From: Candidatus Heimdallarchaeota archaeon | Lineage (GTDB): Archaea > Asgardarchaeota > Heimdallarchaeia > JABLTI01 | Direction of reading: 5' to 3' | Assembly (NCBI GenBank): GCA_019058275.1 | Contig: JAHLVW010000066.1 | Location: forward strand, 62,001-126,000 | Length of the DNA: 64,000 nt | Shown: positions 54,402 to 62,675 of the stretch, piece by piece | How the letters are laid out: every line of letters begins with the position of its first letter | Position numbering within the stretch: position 1 is the first letter of the stretch | The notes under the pieces: generated by a model | Database searches by the model: none | What the model was told of the DNA's origin: nothing | What the model saw: only the letters and a program-made list of their open reading frames with translations | Program-made: the position numbers and the translations under genes

Positions 54402-55358
54402 ATGGTTCATAACGTGAATGGTGTTACTAAACTTCTAAATACTAAAGAAGTTTATTTGGAGCATACACCCAAAAACAAGTATAGTGAAATGGTTAAATTA
54501 ATGGAAGATAAAACCATATATGAGCTTTTACAAATTGCTACTAAAGATAAGAATCATTATCACCGTATTTTCGCTGTACATTTACTAGGAAAAAAGAGCG
54601 AGAAAAGAGATGAAATAGTTAACGTTTTACGAGAAGTTGTAACTTATGAGCACTATTCCGTTAGAAACGAAGCAATTTGGGCTTTGGCTAGATTAGGTGA
54701 TTTGAATATACAAGTATCACTTATTGAGATATATGCTACAAATAAGACGAATTTAGAAAAGACACTTACGGTAAAATTATTGGGTAAAATCGGAGACGAA
54801 AACTCAATTCCATTTCTTCTTAATGTCTGTGTAAATTCTGATAGCATTACTAGTTTAAGTGCCGGATCATCAATTCACGAAATATTAGATCGAATTGGTG
54901 TTAAACCACTTTTAAGAGAATTGCATAATGAAGATCTAAAAATAAGACAAGAAGTTGTATGGATTCTAAGTGCTCGCTGTAAATTTCTATATCGCTCAAA
55001 TGAGAAGAAAATCATCATTGAAGCTCTTAAAAATAAACTAGCTCAAGATCCTTCCATTCTTGTTCGTTTAGCAACAGCTTACAATCTGTCTGCACTAAAC
55101 ATTTCTGAAGGATCAAAAGAATTACTTATCTTGTGTATCTCAGGAAAGATTAAACGAGAAAGGCAAGCTTTCTTCCTAAACGAAGTTATTAGAGCATTTG
55201 TCTACAGACAGAAAGAATCATCATTAAAGCTTGTGAACAAGTTACACTTAGCAATTGAAAATTCTGAGGATTTTAGAAAAGATACTAAAACAACTAGAAT
55301 CATTTCAAAAATCGAGAAATCTATAAAGAATTTTGATAAAATTTTTGATATTATGTAA
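54402..55358 (+). CDS. HEAT-repeat protein
   Basis: The 318-residue protein is all-helical with HEAT-like repeats. Examples are FAVHLLGKKSEKRDEIVNVL, SVRNEAIWALARLGDLNIQV, TLTVKLLGKIGDENSIPFLL and the later RQEVVWILSARC and VRLATAYNLSALN. These form a curved scaffold for protein binding. Partners are not predictable. It is monocistronic. Confidence 0.7.
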   Translation: MVHNVNGVTKLLNTKEVYLEHTPKNKYSEMVKLMEDKTIYELLQIATKDKNHYHRIFAVHLLGKKSEKRDEIVNVLREVVTYEHYSVRNEAIWALARLGDLNIQVSLIEIYATNKTNLEKTLTVKLLGKIGDENSIPFLLNVCVNSDSITSLSAGSSIHEILDRIGVKPLLRELHNEDLKIRQEVVWILSARCKFLYRSNEKKIIIEALKNKLAQDPSILVRLATAYNLSALNISEGSKELLILCISGKIKRERQAFFLNEVIRAFVYRQKESSLKLVNKLHLAIENSEDFRKDTKTTRIISKIEKSIKNFDKIFDIM

Positions 55359-55690
55359 GTAATTTTTATTTGATAAAAAAAGATATTTTAGTATAGTAAT
55401 AATTAACACAATCATGTTAATTAACAATTTTAATTACTAGCTAATTTGACCTTGAATTAACACATCTATGTTATATTTACCTATTTATAAGAAGATGCTG
55501 ATATATTTATTGGCGATTAGGAAGCTAATGTATCGACAAGAAATCAACAAGGGTCTTGTATGTTGGTTTTTCTGGTGGTGCATTAGAAATAGACGAAAAG
55601 AAAATAGTCAAGATTCCTTTACCCAAAGGAGCTTGATGACATTCGGAAACGTCGACTAATCGCCCCTTTTTGGTTATGGGATAATTTCAC
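55359..55690. other. intergenic region without a clear gene
   Basis: The 332 bases between the HEAT gene and folP contain one frame of 63 codons (55468-55659, plus) with no family likeness and an unusual Trp/Cys-rich composition; I do not support it as a gene. In another frame a short stretch, about 55552-55630, reads like conserved protein (YVGFSGGALEIDEKKIVKI), which may be a fragment of a lost gene. Confidence 0.4.
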
Positions 55691-56566
55691 TCAAATTGTA
55701 TCTGATCCAAATTCCTTGATTTTTTCTATGACTCTGATAGCTTCTAATGTTTCTCTTACATCATGAGTTCTAATCAAGCTTGCACCATGTAGAACAGCAA
55801 TACTAGTTGCTCCGAGAGAACCGTAAAGCCTATCTTTTGGGTCCTTGATGTCTAATATCTTCCCAATAAATGATTTTCTTGATAATCCAATGCAAATTGG
55901 TTGATTGAATTTCTTACCTATATCCTGCAGATGTTTCAAAATATGAGCATCAATCTTATACCACTTAAAATCTTCAATTCTATGAAAGCCAATATCTGGA
56001 TCAACAATTATCTTATCGAGCCCAATACCTGCGTCTTGAGCGATTTTTAGAGAATGATCTAGTGCTGAAATAACTCTCTCTGTTGGATTTCCTTTGAATC
56101 TGTTTAGCTTAGTGGCTCCAATGATAATTGGTACATCAAAATCTGCTGCTACTTTCGCTAAGCTAGGATCATCATTTAGTCCACTAATATCGTTAATCAT
56201 TTTAGCACCATTTTTTAAAGCTGCTTTAGCAACTATAGCTCTGGTAGTATCAATTGAGATTGGTTTTTTTATTTCATCAAGAATGATTTTTAATCCCTTT
56301 ACCACTCTATCACTTTCCTCTTTAGGAGAAATCTCAGTCTCGAGATAAGGAGCTGTACTTTTTGCACCAATATCAATTATATCTGCGCCCTCTTTTATTT
56401 GTCTGATAGCAGTTTGCAAAATACTTCCAGGACAAGTTTTAATTGAATCCTTGTAGAACGATTCTGGACTAAGGTTGATTACTCCTTGGATCTTTACAGA
56501 TTCATTTATTCCTATCTTCAATTCATCTAATTTAACAATACTCAATTGAAAAGCTCCTATCTTCAT
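55691..56566 (-). CDS. folP: dihydropteroate synthase family (FolP/MptH-like)
   Basis: The 291-residue TIM-barrel enzyme has VINLSPESFYKDS, EGADIIDIGAKSTAPYL, ISIDTTRAIVAKAAL with INDISGL, and IIVDPDIGF, IGLSRKSFIGKIL near the end. These bind pterin and the aminobenzoate partner. In archaea the enzyme leads toward tetrahydromethanopterin rather than folate; MptA at 33924 points the same way. It begins about 95 bases from the divergent GH3 gene. Confidence 0.85.
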   Translation of the reverse strand: MKIGAFQLSIVKLDELKIGINESVKIQGVINLSPESFYKDSIKTCPGSILQTAIRQIKEGADIIDIGAKSTAPYLETEISPKEESDRVVKGLKIILDEIKKPISIDTTRAIVAKAALKNGAKMINDISGLNDDPSLAKVAADFDVPIIIGATKLNRFKGNPTERVISALDHSLKIAQDAGIGLDKIIVDPDIGFHRIEDFKWYKIDAHILKHLQDIGKKFNQPICIGLSRKSFIGKILDIKDPKDRLYGSLGATSIAVLHGASLIRTHDVRETLEAIRVIEKIKEFGSDTI

Positions 56567-56661
56567 ACACTAATTAATCCATTAAAAATTAAACGGATAA
56601 TTTTCCAAAGACTTTTTTAATTCTTTTGAGATGTTAGTTCGCATTTCACAAGGTTAGAGCA

Positions 56662-58713
56662 ATGAAAATCATGAAGAACAAAAGATTTAATCGTCTTAAA
56701 GAGAAATTTAGATATTTTGATGATTCATTAGATTTAGAAGAACGTGTTAATATACTTCTCGGTGAGTTAAGGTTAAAGGAAAAGTTTCGCTTAGTATCTG
56801 GGTTAAACTTCTCTTGGTGGACAACAAAACCAATAAGACGATTAAAAATTAAACGACTTGGAATGACTGATGGACCAATTGGTGCAGCAACCCATTCATC
56901 ACATTTCAAGAAAAATACCGAATTCCCTTGTAGTAAAAATTTAAGTTCAACTTGGAATCGCACTCTAGCATATGACTATGGTCTTGCTATTGCAAAAGAA
57001 GTTCGAGATTTAGGTCGTCATGTTTTACTTGGACCAGGAATAAATATTGATCGAACACCATTAAACGGTAGAACTTATGAATATCTTAGTGAAGATCCAC
57101 ATTTAACACAAGAAATGGCTATTCCTTATGTTCAAGGTGTTCAAAGCCAACGAATTGGTGCTTGTATTAAGCACTATGTAGCTAATAACCAAGAAACTAA
57201 TCGCTTTTATGTCAATGTTAATGTTGATGAAAGAACACTAAATGAAATTTATTTGAAAGCTTACAAAGGTGTAATTGAAAAAGCGGATCCTTGGGTATTC
57301 ATGAGTTGTTATAATAAAATAAATGGAACACATGGTTGTGAAAATAAAGAATTGCTCCGAGATACATTAATGGATAAATGGGGATTCAATGGTTTTGTAG
57401 TAACTGATTGGTTCGCAACAAGAAGAATATCTGAACCTGTGAAGAGTTTGCTTGCTGGATTATCTTTAGAAATGCCATTAACACTTATTTACAAATTGAG
57501 ATTCCTAAAAAAAGCATTCAAAGAAGGAAAGTTCTCAGAGGATGATCTTAATTTTGTCATTAGACGTTTACTTCGAGTTATGTTCTTAGTTGGTTTATTT
57601 GATAGTTCAGATAAAGTTCCAAAGGGAGAAAGAAATACCCCTGAACATCAAATGCTTGCAAAAAAAATAGCAGAAGAAAGTATCGTACTACTGAAAAACG
57701 ATAACAATCTTTTACCACTAGACATCAATGAAGTTAGAAAAATTGCAGTTCTTGGTCCAAACGCTAAGAAAAAAATGGGTCGGCTTCTTTACGGTGGAGC
57801 AGCAGCAGTCCATCCACCATACGAAATCACACCTTTACAAGGTTTAGAAGAGATAAGTGAAGGGAGAATAGAGCTAATAAATGACGTAGCATCTGCTGAT
57901 GTATGCATTCTATTTTTAGGACTCAATCATAGCAAAGGAAATGATTGTGAGAATTTTGATAGAAAGAACTTAGAATTACCTATAAAACAAATTCAATTAA
58001 TTAAGGAAACTGTAAAGAAAAATCAAAATGTAATTGTTGTTTTGAAAAACGGTAGTCCAATAGCAATGGATAATTGGATAGATTTGGTACCTGCTTTAGT
58101 AGAAGCTTGGTACCCTGGATTGGAAGGAGGAAGAGCTTTAGCAAATGTCCTATTTGGTGATGTTAATCCCTCAGGAAAATTACCAATAACATTTCCAAAA
58201 AGATTAGTGGATTCACCAGCACATAAATCTCAAAGAACCTATCCTGGAGATGAGAATGTGTATTATGAGGAAGGTCTGTTTGTAGGATATAGACATTTTG
58301 ACATTGAAAACATTGAACCTCTATTCCCATTTGGGTTTGGACTCTCTTATACCACCTTTGAATATAGTAATTGTAAATTAGATAGGAAAACGATTACACC
58401 AGAAGAAGAACTGACTATTTCATTAGAAATAAAAAATACTGGAGAAAGAAAAGGTTCAGAAATAGTTCAAATGTACATATCTGATAATGAATGTTCAGTT
58501 AAAAGACCTAAGAAGGAATTGAAGAATTTTGCAAAAGTCAATTTGCAACCTGGCGAAAAGAAAGCAGTAAGCTTTAAGCTAACTATTGATGATTTAACTT
58601 TTTATGACATGGACGCTCATAATTGGAAATATGAACCAGGAACATTTACAGTGTTAATTGGTAGTTCATCAAGAAACATACATTTGGAGCAAAAGATTGA
58701 ACTAAGAGAGTGA
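56662..58713 (+). CDS. glycoside hydrolase family 3 (beta-glucosidase-like)
   Basis: The 683-residue protein has the N-terminal TIM barrel with KRLGMTDGPIGAA, HVLLGPGINIDRTPLNGRTY, IGACIKHYVANNQETNR and the nucleophile region GFNGFVVTDWFATR (Asp). It continues with the alpha/beta sandwich (VLKNDNNLLPL, IAVLGPNAK) and the C-terminal fibronectin III-like domain (ITPEEELTISLEIKNTGERK). There is no signal peptide, so it probably hydrolyses imported beta-glucosides in the cytosol. A sugar symporter gene, now frameshifted, lies 36 bases downstream, so the pair is a small sugar-use operon. Confidence 0.88.
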   Translation: MKIMKNKRFNRLKEKFRYFDDSLDLEERVNILLGELRLKEKFRLVSGLNFSWWTTKPIRRLKIKRLGMTDGPIGAATHSSHFKKNTEFPCSKNLSSTWNRTLAYDYGLAIAKEVRDLGRHVLLGPGINIDRTPLNGRTYEYLSEDPHLTQEMAIPYVQGVQSQRIGACIKHYVANNQETNRFYVNVNVDERTLNEIYLKAYKGVIEKADPWVFMSCYNKINGTHGCENKELLRDTLMDKWGFNGFVVTDWFATRRISEPVKSLLAGLSLEMPLTLIYKLRFLKKAFKEGKFSEDDLNFVIRRLLRVMFLVGLFDSSDKVPKGERNTPEHQMLAKKIAEESIVLLKNDNNLLPLDINEVRKIAVLGPNAKKKMGRLLYGGAAAVHPPYEITPLQGLEEISEGRIELINDVASADVCILFLGLNHSKGNDCENFDRKNLELPIKQIQLIKETVKKNQNVIVVLKNGSPIAMDNWIDLVPALVEAWYPGLEGGRALANVLFGDVNPSGKLPITFPKRLVDSPAHKSQRTYPGDENVYYEEGLFVGYRHFDIENIEPLFPFGFGLSYTTFEYSNCKLDRKTITPEEELTISLEIKNTGERKGSEIVQMYISDNECSVKRPKKELKNFAKVNLQPGEKKAVSFKLTIDDLTFYDMDAHNWKYEPGTFTVLIGSSSRNIHLEQKIELRE

Positions 58714-58749
58714 TATTCAATACATAAAACTATTTTGCGCTGATTCCTC

Positions 58750-60119
58750 TTGGAAAATGCTGAAGAAACCAATAATAAAATGAAACGTATTTCAGCTAAA
58801 CAAAAGTCATATATGGGAATGACAAAAGCTGGTGGAGATATACTGGGTGTTTTGTTCAATGGTGCTCTTCTTACTTTTTATATTGATGAACTCAATATGG
58901 ATCCAAAACTGTTTGGAATAGTCATGATAATATTCGCAGTATGGAATGCTATCAACGATCCAATGTTTGGCTATATTTCTGACAAAAGAAAAATGGATTC
59001 AAAAGGAAAAAGAACATTCTTCATAAGACTGTCTATACCAATATACTTGATTGGTTATCTATTGTTTTGGGTAGCATTTCCGAATTGGTCTCAAGCTTCA
59101 CTGTTTATTTTCTTACTAATTGCTTTATTCATTTTTGATACTGGGCTAACAATTTACGGTCTTAATTTAAGTGCTATACAAACAAGCCAAACCACAGATT
59201 CAAATGAAAGAACAAGAATCATGGTTGTTGCTTCTGTAATTAGTTTTCTGCCTTTAGGTTTAGCAGCTATTTTACCGAATATAGTTTTCACATCTAACCT
59301 TTCTTTAATCCATATTCGATTAATTTTCTTGGTAATGGCTATTATTGCAGCCATTTTTATGTTTGTAGGATCTTTTAAAATGAAAGAACACTCGCTAGAA
59401 GAAGAAGGTGTTGAACCACTACCTGTTTGGTCAGCAGTTAAAGAAACTTTCAAATCAAAATCCTTCATATTGTTTGTTATAGTTAATTTCATGCTTGTTG
59501 GTGTAGCTACAAATATCGTTGGTGTAATGCCTCTTTATTTCAAGTACGTATCTCAAATTGATGGATTAACAGTTTTATTTGTTAGTATTCCAAAGGTGTA
59601 TTACAAATACCTTTCTATTTTCTGTATGGTTATCTACAAAGGAAAATAGGTATAAAATATTCAGCATGTATTATAGTCAGTGTAATGTTAGTTGGGTTAG
59701 TTGGTTTATTCTTCCCAATACATATTGTATTTACAACAATATCCTATGGATTAGTTTTAATGATGATTACTTTCTGGTATGTAATAGTCAATCCAATGAT
59801 TGGAGATGTTGCAGATGAGGATGAAATAAGAACTGGCTGTCGAAGGGAGGGAATGTTCTTTGGAATTAATGCATTGATAACAAAACCAGCAATTTCGCTA
59901 ATTATCTTCCTTTTTACAATAATCATAGATCGATTTGGTTATGATTCTGAACTAGATTTACAAACAGCACAAACACAACTAGGCATTCGTATTGGAATAA
60001 GTATGTTGTCTTTAGCTTTTCTTGTACTTGCTATAGTACCATTAATACTGTATCCATTGTATGGAAAGAAAATTCAAGAAATAAAAATGGTGTTAAAAAC
60101 AAAACATGAGAAATTATAG
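58750..60119 (+). pseudogene. GPH-type sugar:cation symporter (MFS), frameshifted
   Basis: The first frame (58750 to about 59595) has MTKAGGDILGVLFNGALLT, FAVWNAINDPMFGYISDKRK, the family hallmark, and six helices. A one-base shift near 59595 moves to a frame that reads on as GVLQIPFYFLYGYLQRKIG, WYVIVNPMIGDVADEDEIRT and EGMFFGINALITKPAIS, and ends at 60119. Joined, the protein has about 456 residues, right for the family. It would import a disaccharide or glucoside for the GH3 enzyme. As written the gene is broken after helix 8. Confidence 0.75.
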
Positions 60120-60152
60120 TAAGACAAATGCAAAAACTAGCTATGATAAATC

Positions 60153-60160
60153 TTATAAAA
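60153..60160 (+). promoter_or_regulatory. TATA-like box of tRNA-Ser
   Basis: TTATAAAA is centred about 34 bases before the tRNA start, in agreement with archaeal promoters. Confidence 0.45.
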
Positions 60161-60190
60161 TGGTGTCTTTCATATCAAATAAATGGCTTT

Positions 60191-60279
60191 GCCGAGGTAG
60201 CCAAGCCCGGACCACGGCGCTGGTCTTGAAAACCAGTTCTCGTAAGGGAGCGCGAGTTCGAATCTCGTCCTCGGCACCA
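60191..60279 (+). tRNA. tRNA-Ser(TGA)
   Basis: The acceptor arms gccgagg and cctcggc pair fully. The anticodon arm ctggt-ctTGAaa-accag gives anticodon TGA (Ser). A long variable arm (ttctcgtaagggagc) marks a class II tRNA, followed by a gcgagttcgaatctcg T arm, discriminator A and an encoded CCA. No intron. Confidence 0.94.
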
Positions 60280-60298
60280 ATTTTTTTCTTTATATTAT

Positions 60299-61072
60299 TC
60301 AAATTCTATATTCTGCTTTTCTAATATTTTTGACAATATTGTTGCTTGAATCTTCGATTATCTCTTTAGCGTAAGCTGTTTTAGTAATATATTGTACATT
60401 ATTTTTAATACCTAATTCCTTATTCCATTGTTGCTTCTTTTCATCTGATAATTTTTCAAAAAATTTATCCCATTTTGATAACCACTCTTTATAATTCTCT
60501 TTTAATTCTTCATCTGTAGGAATTTTGTAAGTATTTTTGTGAACAAGAGTATCGACAGGTAAACAAGTCCGTAATCCAGGAATATTTGCAGGATAACCAA
60601 TTGATAACATCCCAGCAGCAAAGACATAATCTGGTAATTCAAATAATTCTTGATTTTCTGTTCCTAAAATCATTCCAATATAACAAGTTCCCAACCTCAT
60701 GCTCTCAGCAGCTATTGCAATATTATGTAGAGCAATGAGTGCATCCCACATACCAATGAAAATACTATCAATTGAATCGAAATGAAATGGTGCATCAAAA
60801 GCATCACATAATCTTTTAAAACGATAATAATCAACTAGTGAAACGATGCAAATTGGTGCTTCTGCAATAAAAGACGCAACAACTTCTTTCCCAATTTTCT
60901 TTAATTTCTCCTTATCATCTAAAACCTATAGTGAAAAATTTTGTAAATTTCCTGAAGAAGGAGCCCTAATACCAACCTTCAGAAGCAGATCTAGAACCTT
61001 AGGTTCTATGGATTTGTCTTAGTATTTTCTAATAGACCTATGATTTAAAAGACATTCAATAGTTGTATCCAT
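60299..61072 (-). pseudogene. nitroreductase family gene with two in-frame stops
   Basis: A 257-codon frame runs from the ATG at 61072 to 60299 and is interrupted by TAA at 61019-61021 (after HRSIRKY) and TAG at 60926-60928 (after GNLQNFSL). The residues around are typical of nitroreductases: RAPSSGNLQNF (FMN site), PICIVSLVDYYRFKR, WDALIALHNIAIAAESMRLG, GTCYIGMIL and LPDYVFAAGMLSIGYPA. Only the part from 60751 down remains as an open frame, without the FMN-binding N-terminus. The gene is therefore probably inactive unless read through. Confidence 0.75.
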
Positions 61073-61234
61073 AATTAACAAACAACCTTTACAGATTTTG
61101 CTTTATAACAACTTTATTTGTCATTAAAAGAAATTGGTTAGTCTTATTTGGAGTAAGAAGAAAAATATTGCCCTTTAAGGGATCTTTTTATTTCTTCTTT
61201 TAGACAATTTTATGTCAGTAATCATATCAAATCA

Positions 61235-61849
61235 ATGTCTATATTCACTGAAAAGGGATTTCTCTCAATGAAAGTAAATGAGAATCAAACCTTCTTTATA
61301 GCTGGGAAGAATACAAAGTACTTTAATGAGATTGAAAATGAATATCAACAACAAGAATCAATTGTTCGAAATTTCATCAAGGATCAACAACGACCAGCAA
61401 ATGATCTTTGGGTAGCTGCCTCAGTACAAGCTATAGGAAAAATAGCTAAATCTGTTGAAAATAATGATTATTCTAAAACAAGAAAGTTAATTGTAAAATT
61501 CATTTCACAGTTGCTAGTGTGGGTAGATATTTTTAATCATGATGATTTTAACGAAGTAACTACAAAAACAAAACAAATCTATCATCTTTCTTTCAATACA
61601 ATCCTAGTTAAATTAATTGGCGAGTTATCACAGGAAGTTTTAAGAAATGACAATGAAACTATACAGCAAAAATTAGCTATTTTTCGTTCATTTTGTGAAC
61701 AGTGGATTGATAGGATAGCCAACCCGGATATGAAACAAATAGATATAAAGGATCTTTCTCACGAGATAGAAGAATAGTACTGGCATACAGAGGCTGAAAA
61801 ACATGATGGATTAGATGTTCTTTTTTCAGAATTAGAAGAAGAGATCTAG
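61235..61849 (+). CDS. helical protein of unknown function with one in-frame TAG
   Basis: The main frame (61235-61777, 180 residues) is alpha-helical, with NDLWVAASVQAIGKIAKSVE and FISQLLVWVDIFNHDDFNEV. A TAG at 61775-61777 is followed in the same frame by 23 more codons, EYWHTEAEKHDGLD-like and ending LFSELEEEI. The continuation looks like real coding sequence, so the original protein was about 204 residues. The shorter form may still be functional because only the tail is lost. No family is recognised. An ATG at 61268 is an alternative start. Confidence 0.5.
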
Positions 61850-61961
61850 TTTTTTGTCTAAAAGTTAGATTTTTTAGCTTTTTTCAGATTTATGTCTATT
61901 TTTATATTAATTATTGTACATAGTATATCTTGAACCTATATCTCGGCCAAATTTAGGGTTC

Positions 61962-62062
61962 CTAGCTGCGTCCGTGTTGGGAAACCTTCTATCATCAATT
62001 CAACACCCTCCTAAATAGAAGGAATTTAACTCTTCCCTTTTTAGCCAGCACGGACCGACTAG
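61962..62062 (+). ncRNA. candidate structured RNA of about 100 bases
   Basis: Nested pairing is unusually strong for this AT-rich gap. An 11-base-pair stem is formed by gtccgtgttgg (61970-61980) and ccagcacggac (62045-62055), with one G-U pair. An 8-base-pair stem inside is ccttctat (61985-61992) with atagaagg (62015-62022). Outside, ctag (61962-61965) can pair with ctag (62059-62062). The G+C of the arms is well above that of the surroundings. It is not a tRNA, 5S or SRP RNA. It could be a guide RNA, a leader element of the archease mRNA or a terminator-like structure; the strand is inferred from the downstream gene. Confidence 0.5.
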
Positions 62063-62125
62063 TAATTAGTAGTATGTTATTGATATTCTTATACTGAAAA
62101 ACTTTAGAAAGGATAATTGAGTTTA

Positions 62126-62575
62126 ATGCTATTGAAGATAATTAAGGAAGATCCTGTTTTGAGTTATGAATTTCTTGAACACACAGCCGATGTCATCATC
62201 AATGCAAAAGGTAAAGATTTGAAAGAAGCATTCGAACAAGCTGCTTTAGGTTTTTATGATATGATTACGGATTTAGCAATTATTGATACAAAAATAGAAC
62301 TGGAAATTGAATTTGAATCTGAAGACTACGAATCATTATTGTATGATTGGATTGATTGGCTTATCTATTATTTCGACACTAAACATTTTATTTCTAACAA
62401 AATACAAGTAATAACTTTGGAAAAGATAAATGAGAGCAAAATTACCTTTAAAGCAACCTTAAAGGGAGAAAAATTTAATTTGGAAAAACACACTCAAGGA
62501 ACAGAAGTAAAAGCAATGACTTATTCTTTTATGAAAATTGGCGATAATTTCGTTGAATTTACTCTTGATTTATAA
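62126..62575 (+). CDS. archease
   Basis: The 149-residue protein matches archease: YEFLEHTADVIINAKGKDLK with the conserved His-Thr-Ala-Asp, AFEQAALGFYDMITDL, then the acidic region SLLYDWIDWLIYYFDTKHFI and the end KAMTYSFMKI with VEFTLDL. Archease activates the RNA ligase RtcB, which joins tRNA halves after intron removal, fitting the intron-bearing tRNA-Leu in this window. The ATG at 62126 is preferred to a TTG at 62117. It may share a transcript with the structured RNA upstream. Confidence 0.9.
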   Translation: MLLKIIKEDPVLSYEFLEHTADVIINAKGKDLKEAFEQAALGFYDMITDLAIIDTKIELEIEFESEDYESLLYDWIDWLIYYFDTKHFISNKIQVITLEKINESKITFKATLKGEKFNLEKHTQGTEVKAMTYSFMKIGDNFVEFTLDL

Positions 62576-62675
62576 TATTATTAGCTTGAAGATAGACATA
62601 ATAAACTGATAATGTTGTTCATGGTAATAATAAAACTCAAAAAGTACCTCCATATGAGCTTTGAAGAGTGAGATT

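Noticed and set aside
55468..55659. 63-codon frame between the HEAT gene and folP
   Set aside because: Unusual Trp/Cys-rich composition and no likeness to a family; more likely chance or debris.
48286..61777. TAG read as pyrrolysine (B3, nitroreductase, 61235 gene)
   Set aside because: TAG ends many intact genes here, the interrupted genes are not methylamine methyltransferases, and TAA and TGA lesions are as common.
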